Assembly: GCA_963170055.1 (NCBI GenBank) | Contig: CAUJGJ010000037.1 | Span: 646,901-710,900, forward strand | Reading direction: 5' to 3' | Source of the DNA: Halisarca cf. caerulea | Lineage: Eukaryota > Porifera > Demospongiae > Chondrillida > Halisarcidae | Length of the DNA stretch: 64,000 nt | Shown: piece after piece, positions 24,628-36,600 of the stretch | Layout: each line of letters starts with the position of its first letter | Numbering within the stretch: the first letter of the stretch is position 1 | Notes under the pieces: model-generated | Seen by the model: only the letters and a program-made list of their open reading frames with translations | The model's database searches: none | Told to the model about the DNA's origin: nothing | Made by a program: the position numbers and the translations under genes

Positions 24628-27600
24628 ATGGAGATCACGTATGTGTATACGAAGAAGAGATCAGAGTTTGGGCGACAATGTAATTTTACCGACAGGCCCG
24701 CCGAACTTTTAGCAGATATTATTCCTGAAAATAACCTCCGTAAGCAATTTATCGATCGAAATCCTTGTGATCTTGCTTTGCAATGCTCCAACGACTACTC
24801 AGAGCACGAGGTGTGTCTTATGCATGAATTGTCCATGTTCATGTCCGTTTGGTATGACCAATGTTTTACCTGCTCAACACTATGAGAATAAGATATTGTT
24901 TACAGGGTTTATTATCTGCTACATTCTATCTAATAATCATCTATAGGTGAATACGGAGAGGTTTGAGTCAGAAAACCGAGGAGTGAATCACACAGAAGGT
25001 GGATGGCCTAAAGATGTCAATCCAGCTGAGGTGGAGCAAACAATAAGATTTCGTAAGAAAGTGGAGAAGGATGAAGCGTATATGCAGACAATCCAGAATT
25101 TGGGACGAGTATGTGCAGTAAAATGATTCAGTTTATATAACTGTATATATGCTAACCCTTCTTCCAAGGAAATGGAACGCTTTATAAAGCAAAACAATGC
25201 AGTGGATATCTATGGTGACTACTTTGCAGATGTTAAGCATACTATTGGACATGAGACATCAGCCAAAACTGTAAACATAATGAGGTACTATGTGGGAAAT
25301 GTTTAAAAGACAGTAGCAAATGAACTTTTGTAAACTGAGCTTTCATGTCATTCCAGAGACCCAAATGTTTTCATGTTTCCATGTTTTCATGTTGTGTTTG
25401 TTTTGTCATTCCAGAGACCCAAATGACATTAAACGTAGTGTTTCACACATATCCTGGTACCCTGATGGTGCACAAAAACTGGCTGCAGCTTACTCCATTC
25501 TTGAATTTCAAAGATCTCCTGTAGGAATGAATCCAAACTCTTTTGTATGGGACATTAGTAAGCTTTTATTCCTTAGAACTTTAGAAGATCAGTATTGTAC
25601 ATATTGATGTTTTGTTTTTCTGTAGGTAACCCTAACACACCTGAGACTGTGTTAAAGTCATCATCTCCTATGCTATGTATCGAATACAACCCAAAAGATC
25701 CTCATCTCTTGGTGGGAGGTTATTATAATGGCCAACTAGGTAATTTTCTTTGGCATCACATTTAGCCATGTTTTTTTAAGATGTACTTACGTATGTATGT
25801 ATACTGAAAATATGGATTGTCATTTTCTTTGCGTGCCTATGTTTTTATAGCACTGTTTGATACTAGAAAGGGGTCATATCCAACTGATGTCACTCCAGTT
25901 GAATGGAGCCATAAGGATCCTATCCATAAGATTATATTCCCATCTTCAAAGACAGGTAAGAATTCTTACTGTATTATTCATGTTGTATTTACAGTGGTTT
26001 TGAAAACTAGAATGCAGGGCTACATTCAGGAGAAGGTAGAGTGAGTGGTACATTACCTATGATTGCTGACACTCCCTCAATCTCTAGACTATTGTCTGTG
26101 CATACACTGGGACCATAGACACTCTATACTACGTAGTATTGAGTGTCTATGCTGGGACTTATGGGGAATGGATGAAAGGCAAGTTTTAGTGCCACAATTT
26201 CAAAATCTTTTTAGACCACCCTTAAACATCTCAAAGTGTTACAATTGTTGTGGAGTTTAGGGCAAAAGACAGGCCTCGGCCGCCTGTGAAGTTTGTGGAT
26301 TTTCTATTTTGTCCCTTATGATGGATCCCTCCACTACTACGTATAAACCTACATATCATGCATGTTTAGTTAAAAACTCAAGGGTGCTTCTGCCCATTCA
26401 CTTGAATCACTCATGAGTATCTATAAGCACTAAACGGAGACTGCAATGTCAACAGCTGATTGCTTGTACATGAGTTTTGTAGACTTTTAAACCATCTTTG
26501 ACTCCTTTTGTTGCAGGATCTGATGTATTTTCAGCATCTACTGATGGGTTTGTGTATCTTTGGGACATTCGCAAACTGGTTGACCCAGTGGAATCATGGT
26601 TTTTGCAACCAAAAGACAGTGAACTGAAATTAGGTGGTATTTCCCTGGATTTTGAATCCACAATGGTGGGCATATATATGTATGTACGTATGTACGTACA
26701 TTTTCTTGGCCTGTCTTATGTGCATGTGCATGCATATTCACATGTGCATACATTTCTTGTGTTTCCTGAATAATCACAGTTTTGCACATGTGTATACACG
26801 AAGGAATACTATATTTTTACTGTAGCCAACCAAGTTTATGGTTGGTACTGAACAAGGGCAAATTTTACTCTGTAACCGCAAAGCAAAGACACCACAGGAC
26901 AAGATAACAGCTTCATTTTCGGGTTCTCTTGGTCCCATTTATGCCTTACAGGTTTGTGGTTGTTTAATGTATGTGTACTTTGCTTGGTACACTTACACTA
27001 CCATGCATTTTTGGTATACAGTGAAACCTCCGATAGTGGACTTTCCCAAATAAGGACACAGTATAATAAGCTTCTACAAAGGAAATGACTTACGTTCCCA
27101 GGATAGTTCCTACAACACATTTTGAACCTCCCAAAGAGGAAAGCCTCTCTACAAAGAGCAAATCAGCTAAATTTTATGTCATCCCCGAAGTGTCCTTTAT
27201 TCAAACGTTCCACTGTCTATGCAAACATATGTACGTATGTACATACTGCATACAATTGTGCCTCCTTTAATGTTTTAAAAGAGAAGTCTTTTAACTGTAT
27301 TATTATTTATACTTCCTGTCTTTCCCACTTAATAGAGAAATCCATTTTATCCAAAACAGTTTTTGTCTGTCAGTGACTGGATGGCTCGGGTAGGCTTGGT
27401 GCAAGTTTTTGTACTATGCATGTTTGTAAATTTTAGCACACTAGAGCAGCACATTTTTTGTTCTGGTTACTTATTGTTACGCATATGCTATGTATAAATG
27501 TAAGTATGCTTGTTAGATAGCTTGGTTTTGTATTCTAAATGCCTTTGCCACTAGTAAAGTATATATCGTATATCTTCTAAATTCATCATGTGCCAAAATC

Positions 27601-30600
27601 ATTTTTTTATCATGTTAACCAAGTTGAAAGGGTATTCCACCTCTATTCAAAGGCTAACAAATCTTTGGAAGATGCAACGAAACCTTAGAGACTTCTAAAG
27701 AATGGTGGACAAATTCAGATTGGAGCTTCTTTTAATAGTTTCGAGGATGTCTGCACTCCTACAGTTGGGGGTATTCTTTGCTGTGCACGGGAACCCAAAA
27801 ATCACCGCGACTGCTTCACTATCACTTGTTTCCAGGAAGGACAAAAGTTATAGTAAGGCAGTCAGTGGAGATACCCTAAATTGAGAAATTTTTGCAACCA
27901 ATAATATTCGCGTTTTTGGCGAATTGACCCCACTCGCGAATTTTTTTATCGCGAATATTTCTGCACACTTTCCAAAGTATAGGTATAGACAATCTATGGT
28001 GAGACTCGCAAAATTTCTATTTGTGAACTTTCTGCCTACCAGATTTGACCCCAATTCACGAAATTTAATGTTCACGAATATTTCCCGATTTAGGGTAAGT
28101 GATAAAACTTTAGAAAATATGATGAAACCTTTAAATTTACACCTTTTGTCTCATTTTAGAAGACAATTTAGCCTAGTTTTGATGGTGGCAAAACATTTGG
28201 GCAATAATTTAGAAGACATATGGTATATACGTCGTATCTGATTGTGTGTTTATTGTGTACATGCTTCTTATACGAACATGTGACCACAAATTTGCACTTT
28301 TTTACAATTAGCAAGGTATTCTTTTGGTCAGCAAAGGTCCCTCTAAAACATACATACGTATATACGTATGTATGTTTTAGAGGGACCTTTGCTGACCAAA
28401 AGAATACCTTGTGACAAGTAGTCATCCAGTTCAACACCTGTAACCAAGCTACGGTTGTTGTGACCACAAGTAACTCTGTGGTTATGTGATGGCATGTGTT
28501 GTATTTCTGTCTCAGGTGTGGTCTGAAGATGCCAAGGAGTCAGCTATTATGTGGACCAAGTAAGTTAAAGTGTACAATAAATGTTTCATCATGTAGTTGA
28601 ATTCTAAAGTACGTAATATGCATATTATATACATATACAGTAGAATCTCACAAATAAGACCACCTTTGGGACCATTATAACTGGTCTTATTTGTGAGGTG
28701 GTCTTATTTCTGAAAGTATTGTAACCAGTATAAAATGGCATCACTTATCAACAAGTCACTCCAGTAAGTCAAGATGCACATTAAAGGTAATCTAAATGTA
28801 GAGAAACTACATCAGTCTCCCTTCTTTGACCACTACTCAGTTATTTAACTATTATAGGATCATGAGTATGTGACTACATGTTCAATATCTCCGACTATTG
28901 GAGTCCTTTTGGAACTTAAAAGGTGCACAAACATAGGTAAACTAGTGCAAGAGTGGTCTTAATTGTGAGGTTTTGACGCCCAGAGGAAGAATGGTGGTCT
29001 TTATTCTGAAACTGTTTTCTATGTAAGAGTATAGGAAAAACTCTGGGCTGCAACAGAGTGGTCGTACTTTTGAGATGGTCCTAATTCTGAGGTAGTCTTA
29101 TTGTGGGGTTCTACTGTAAGTATATACGTATATGCGGTATTACGTATGTCTATTGGGAGCTTACCTGCAAGTTCTAGCAGGTGGACTGAGCCTTCACAGT
29201 GGCTTATCTACCCAGAATCTTGATATTAGAAACTACATGATAAAACTATTGACATAGAGACATACTATAGTTTGTGTATTGTCAATAGACAATTTATAGA
29301 TGTACTTTGTGATAGTTGATGATATTCTGAGAAGAAACTAAACCAAAGAGCTAAGCAACACATACACTTGTTTACAGATAAGGCTTGTTTTAAGCAAACA
29401 TGTGCATGGTCATGAAATGTCTATGGAAGATGTTCCATCAGCAGCCATTTTTACTCAGTCTTGTGACAATTGCATGATGATTTCCACATAACTGTTATTG
29501 ACTAAAGACTACTCAAGTATGTACATAGTTTGAGCTTTGCTATCCACTTGAACTCTTGTGTACCGTCTGCAGCCATGCTAGATGATTTTTTATACATTGT
29601 CAAGTTCTTGAAAGCTTTTTGCGTAAATTTACACACATAAAATTGTTCACCTTATGTTCTTTCAAATTTCAAGCCACACTTTTATTTCTTGTTTAATTCC
29701 ACATAGTTTGAACATCCACTATATCTTAGCATCCATTCTTGTTTTTGTCCATATTTCATGTCCTTTTTAGTCATACGATTCCACAATCGATCTCTACAAA
29801 ATGGGTGCAATCATAAGCAATATATTTCCAATAAGCTACCCAATACGTAATTTAAAATACCGTACTTGTTCCAATTAGCACGCCCCCAATAAATAGAACA
29901 CTGGAGCAGCTGCTTTCTTTGAAAGGAGTAAAGTACAAATACTTCAACCGGGTGCCATCATTAGAAGGGCGATTAGTAATTAGAACGAATTTCAATTGAT
30001 ATAAAATGGTGGCCTGTAGAGTCCACACGTGGGAGGTAGATTATGTTTTGCACAGTTGTCATGGCTACAAAGACAGATAGGAGCCTTGAAATGGAGAGAT
30101 GTTTGATTGAAAGAGGGATTTAACCAATATTCATGACTTATATTCCGTTGCTGCAGTTCACCAGTCAGGAGGATTCCAATTACTAAGCTCCCCCCCCAAA
30201 AAAAATTAATTCTGTGTCCTTTCTTTAGAACGAAAAATATTATCTTTGAGTCGAAGGGGCGCCATCATTAGAGAGGCACACTGATTGGAACAAGTACAGT
30301 AGAGGCACTTGTTGCACATGTTGCAATGTACTTAACATAGAAGTACATCTTGCATAGAAGATGAGACCAAGTCCCTAAGCTTCTTAGTGACTAAGAAGAA
30401 CGCTTAAGCGGTCAGAGCAACACTTTGAATTCACTATCATTGGCTCTCTATGTCACAGCTGCAGCACAAAATAGCCCACTTCCAGAACAGTGTCTTCACA
30501 ACTATTTGGAGGACACTGCATTATTTTGGTCTTTTCAGAAGAATAGTAACAAAAACTCCAATACTATGTCCACTGCACTAATGCTTAAGATATTCCTTTG

Positions 30601-33600
30601 CCTGTGGCATTTCAACTACTAGTCTCCATAAGATTTGTGCAAAGTTGTTTTTTGTAACAAATCCTGTTTTAACCTGTAGTATGCAGATGAAAGAGAATAC
30701 CTGCCTTTGTGAATATATTCAAACCCACATCTAGGGTGGGGGTGGGACAGTTATGGTATTGTGGGGCTTTTCTGGTAATTTGCAAGGAGATTTACCTATT
30801 GTTTATTCAGCATTGAATTATACCAGTTGACACAACATATTAGAAGACCATCCTGTGTCTTTTATTGACAATAAGGAGCAAATCTTCCAATAAGGCAGAG
30901 TTTCTTGTCATTTATCACACATCACTAGGAAGTGGCTAGTGAGACACAAGATTGCAAAATTATCATGGCACCTGAAAAAAACAGCCTTAAATTCTATTGA
31001 GCAAGTTTGGGATGTCTTGGGTTGCTGCATTCAAAGCAATGATCCATATTTGATTTATTGTATAAAACATTATTAACGGAAGCGCTGTAGCTCAAGTTTG
31101 GAGCAATTTTCAACCCAAATACCCAACTTTACTCAGGACACTTCGTTTTTGAAGTTCTTAAAGTTTAGTTTTCGTATACTAACACTTTCCTTAGGAGGTT
31201 TACGAAGACTTGAGCGTTCACAAAGAAACTGTTCGAGTAGTACCGCTTTGATGGGAGAAATCAGAAATAAAGAAAAGTTTACAAACTTTCAAGCCCTTAT
31301 TTTGGAAGCATAGGGTTATATGAAAGCGTATGCCGAAGATTCAGTAGTGTGGTGCAAGAAAATTGTGAATGGTGGATGAAACATTTACCTGTCTTTCTTG
31401 GCGCCTTGTGGAAGCATTTTAGCCACAGGCTACTGTCTAAAGAGGTGTCCCTTGTCCAAGGACGAAGTAGGAAAGCATTCGAAAACGAAACATGCTGAGA
31501 AAAGTTTGTTTTTAGCCTTTAGATTTTGCTTCAAAATTACTCCAAACTTGTACAATAGCGCTTCCGTTAATTGCAATGAAATATCCGTTAATTAGAATGA
31601 AACGCCCGTTAAATGAATTGCAACATCCGTTAAATGAAATGAAAAACGCGTTAAACCAATCGAAAAGGACTGTAATATATGTTCCGTCTGGATGTCCAAC
31701 AGTTGCCCGGTTGCATAGCCATGCATACCATTGCACAACAGGCTATCCTATTATGCAATCTTGTGGCAAGATTGAAGCTGTTCCTTCTGAGATGAAAGCC
31801 CTACATAGAGCGGCAATATAACTAACCTCCACGACAGTGTCAGTTGTGAAGCTCAACAACTTAGGAGTGTTTAAGATTAGTTTTTCGGAGTGTGTGGAGC
31901 CTAACCAGTCAACCGGTTGAACAACTGGCATCTTGTTAGCCAACTAGAAAAGTTAGCTTTAAGTTAAAAAATGAAAACAAAATCATAGGTGGCCCGCCTA
32001 TGCAGCCCCCAAAACTGAAATTTAGCCATGAAAAAATTCTGATGTGCAGTATGGTCAACAACACCAGACCAGGCTAGTGAGGATTTTCACATATTTTCAA
32101 TTAATACAAAGTGCGGACAGCAGTACATTTGTCATGTGACATTAGTTAATTAATAAATCGATGGGCTGACTAGATAGCAGCAACAGATTATTGATATTCA
32201 TTGCTTCCTAGTTTGCTTTGTATGTACATGATTAGCTTGTGAGATTTTAACATTTACACTTGACGGTATCTTTTCTGCTGCCTTTGTAGCATTGTTGAGG
32301 AAGTATGTGAACCTTAAATCCTTTGCCACTTAGATACTGCAATGTGGAATTAACTGATGGTTGCTGGAGTCCCACAAGACCTGCAGTCTACTTTGTCACT
32401 AAAATGAATGGCTGCATAGACTTATGGGACATCTGTTTTAAGCAGAATGATCCAGCTCTATCTATCCAGGTCAGTACAGAGTCATGATTACATTCTTGCT
32501 CATTTATGTATGTGCATTACCATTTACTGATGAAAAAAAGGATATGGCATTGAGTTATATGTATCCCACTGCGTGAGTAGTTTCTATTATCTTCAAAGAG
32601 ACCGCCTTGGGTATATTCTTGATATACCAGGGTACGTATATCAATGACCCCAATTCATATACCCTGTTTTTTAAGTGATGATATTAATAACTGCCTTGTC
32701 AACAGGATGATGTAACAGCGGTACATCTGCTGTACGTACAATTTAGGAGTGTTTCTGTCTACACATATCGTTTCAGATCCTAGACTAATAAGCTTTGTTT
32801 TCACGGTGTCTTCTCTTGTGTTAAGTTAAAAGCGTTTTCTTCGCATTTGCAGTGCATACATATCCAGTATATGGCATAGACGCAAGTTTGTCGCTGAAAT
32901 GGAAAGTTGTAAAGCTAATAATTGTCGTTCGGCTTGAATTAAACACCGAAGTACCTTGCCTGCGAGCAAAATCCTTCTTTCAAGTGGGATACATATTAGT
33001 TATACCCCGCTTTTGCTGGGTACATGGGAATATAATAAGTGTTAGGTGTTGATTAACACTCGGGCTGAGCCCTCGTGCATGAACACCTAACACTTATATT
33101 CCCAATGTACCCAGCAAAAGCGGGGTATAACTAATACATATATATAAGGTTGTATAAGAACCATTTAAAAATGGTAAAAGGCTTTATCAAAAAACGATCC
33201 TCCAAAAACTCTTGGAACAAGGGTAAGTTGCGAAACAGGGATAGGTGGGCAAAGGGTAAGACAGGCATAGGGCTAGACAAGCATAGAGCTACACATACAT
33301 GAGGCTAGACGGGTATAGAGCTAGACAGAGTTTAGTTGGATGGAGTGCACACTGTGCAAATTGTTACATCCCGCAGTACATGCGTATAATGTGCTGCACA
33401 TGCATGCGGGATGTAGGAATTTACACAGTGTGCACTCCATCCAACTAAACTCTGAAACGGTTGATAATGCAGTCTGTTAAGAAGGTTTTCATGGCAGTTG
33501 AGAAGGAACACAATCGAATCTTGTAAGTTAAGGTGGTGGGTCGGTCCACCCACGCAATTTTCGCAAAACCTTGAGCTGTTATATCGATGTTGCTGAACGA

Positions 33601-36600
33601 TATTAGTGCAACTACTTTTATTCATCTTACTGAGTTAATTATTAAACCTGTGCAGGCCAAAGAATAAATATAAAAAGTCATTCACTGCACCAGAAATAAA
33701 GCTCCTTCTGTTCGGCGTACTTTGATGCTTTATCGAGTCAAATTGCAACGTAGCAAGTGCATTTGGACATAAACTTGTAGCTTACACTCGTATTTCAAAT
33801 CGTATGTATGGAATTTGGGAATCTGCTGCGGGTGCAAAATTGCCATTTTGGGCATAGTTCAGGTGTCGTGGCACAGTGGAAGAACAAAATTTCGGGAAAT
33901 CCATACATACGATCATTCACCGTACTTAGATGAATGCTCAGTCGAATTTTGATGATAACACTGGGCTTCGTGTAGGAATAAAGCGTCAAAAATAGTACAA
34001 CGATGATCAGGTATACTAGTAAGCGCTCTATAATTATATTCATGGCCTGATAATTATATTCATAGCTACTGCAAATGGCGGCTGACCCGCCACCTTAAGA
34101 AACAGAAACTATGCAGCCACCTGACTAAAATCAATGTACTCACCTGGAAACAAAGGATCAAACAAAAGAGTGTTGACGTTGATGATCATCAAACGCTTGG
34201 CCTTGTGTTTCTTACCCGTACGCCTAGTCTCACATAGCCATTTCGATGATCCAAAAATGGCTGATCTGGCGAATGTATGGGATTTGCCTATAAAATTTTT
34301 CTTTGTTAAGAAATGTACATACTGCTTCGAAACCTACAAAAGGCACTTGACGCTAATAATTCGAGCTCAGCGGCGAGAGACGAAACCCATAGAACCTTCC
34401 TGCATGGTGACCTGTAGCTTAGTTCAAAAAAAGACGAGAAGAATAATCTTAAAATGCTGCTGGTGTTGCGGACCCATATCTCAAAGTCGGTGCCTCGAAT
34501 TTCTTTAAGGACATGAGCTTACGAAGTTTTTAAACTACTTTGTCCTGTAGTGGTGTATCAAAATGTCCATTAACTCTCCATACCGTTAGTTTTTGGGTGA
34601 AAGCGATATATATATATATTGTATTGGTGTTGTCTGGAGTTTGCAATTGTGTGTAATCAGCCAAAATATTAAATAAGGGATTAGTATGTAAACCAACTTG
34701 TACAGTAGATACTATTAGATTAACATGTGATGAAGTGCATGTATGTAAGTCATGAGTTGCATATTTACAGGTGGTCTTAAAATGAGCTGTGCTTATCTTA
34801 GTCTTCATTCCTCCATTGTATAGGTTTGTGATGATGCACTCGTTTCTATTAGAGCCCATAGCAACGGATCACTTGTAGCTGTTGGATCACAGCAGGGGAC
34901 CATTACAGTACTGGAATTGTCCAGTGGATTTTCCCAATTGCAGTCCAATGAGAAGACCATAGTGAATGCTGTGCGTAATCTCTTACATGTAAATTATTGT
35001 CATACAAACGTACATATCTCCGTAATTGCGTACCTCACATATCCACACACATCTGTTCTGGATGAAATTGTGGACAAAGTGAGGGAACTGGATATATGAG
35101 AGAGCAGTAGACGATGTATAGTTCACAGTAGAATTATTGCATATTCATTGCAATAGTATCTACTGCGGAGGGTGAGAGAAAGAAGGTGCAGATAAGTGGG
35201 GTCTCACTGTACATGTGATCATTTGTTTTCCTTTATAGGAATACATATTATACATATGTACATATGTGTTGGTGTATTAGTATACCCTGGTTTTACTTGG
35301 TACATGGGAATTTTCTAAGTGTTAGGAGTTGATATGTAAAGGTACAGTCAGAGTTTTAACCCGCACATATTGCTTAGTGTGTTTCCATGTACCCAGCAAA
35401 AGCAGGTACAATTAATATGTATCCAATTGAAAGTAGAAGTTTGCTTGCAGTGAAGGTGCTTTAATGCTAAATTTTGCCCAACAATTATCATTTTACACCT
35501 CAAGTATCCATTTCAGTGTAATGCATCTCCTGTTGGTTACTGGACTCACACAGCAACTCTGCCCATGTGAAAATCATGATGTTAATTTAATCCAATGGAG
35601 GGTATAACTTTAAGGAACTATGAATGCTATTCTGTGAAAGCAAAGCTTAATAGAGTTTATGTCCCTTCCAAAAGTTCCCTTTTTTATCCACTATCATTGA
35701 AAGGCTTGAAGAATTTAGGATTGCTCAGTTTGGGACAGTCATTTTGTCCTTTGTAAGGAGATTGTCCTTTATTGGGAAGTCCAAAATGTATTGAAACATG
35801 TATTGGGAGAAAATATTTTGGGACCTCAAGGTGTGTCCTTTGTGGAGAGATTGTCCTTATTTCAGAGCGCCCACTATCGGAGATTCCACTGTGCTACTCT
35901 CCCAAAACACTACATATGCCACTTTAGTGTGTCTAAAACATGAGGTACGACTACTAATGCCTAGAAATTGAATAACACAAACTTCTTCAAAGGCTTTGTG
36001 CACACTGTATATACAACAGGTGTGCTGTTTTGCACCATCCTGTTTACAAGGATCAAAGCAAACTATTATTAACAACTAAAAACGGAGCATATCACTTGGG
36101 TTTGTTGATATACATACTTTGGTGTATCCTGGATATTCCCAAGGCAGTCTGTTTGAAACTACAGTAGGTATAACCCATGCAGTGGGATGTGATACATGTA
36201 CTAGCTAAAGTACCTCTAGGTGGGCTGTAGTGAATACACAGACACTTTTGCCTAATTTATGTTGAGCGTAAAAGTATGTCAGTTCTCGAATTAGTGTCGG
36301 ATCTCAATGGATAAGATGTCCAGAGTTGTGTGATCACTAGGCCAAACATAGGTGCTGAAAAAGTGATTTCAATAGCTGTATATAGTGATATAGAAAACTT
36401 ACTATTTCCTTTCTGCATTTCACTTAGCTGAACTTTTTGCTTGCCTGAATATACCTTAAGGCTACAAATGTTAGTGGGTACTAACTTTAGCGAAATTAAC
36501 AAGGAGCTTCAAATTCGCTAACTTAAGTGGCCGCTGACAATTATACCTACCAAATAATGTACTCATTAATATTTTGTCTTGTACAATTTGTATGAATGTA

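Noticed and set aside
28168..28467. 99-residue minus and 64-residue plus frames ending in the same peptide
   Set aside because: Both are readings of the perfect palindrome, which encodes the same peptide on both strands.
31566..31655. CRISPR-like regularly spaced CCGTTAAAT units
   Set aside because: Units are degenerate, spacers are not unique sequences and the genome is eukaryotic; a decayed tandem repeat.
34134..34508. 124-residue plus-strand frame in DNAI2 intron 11
   Set aside because: No similarity recognised, no splice context, and the neighbours are repeats.
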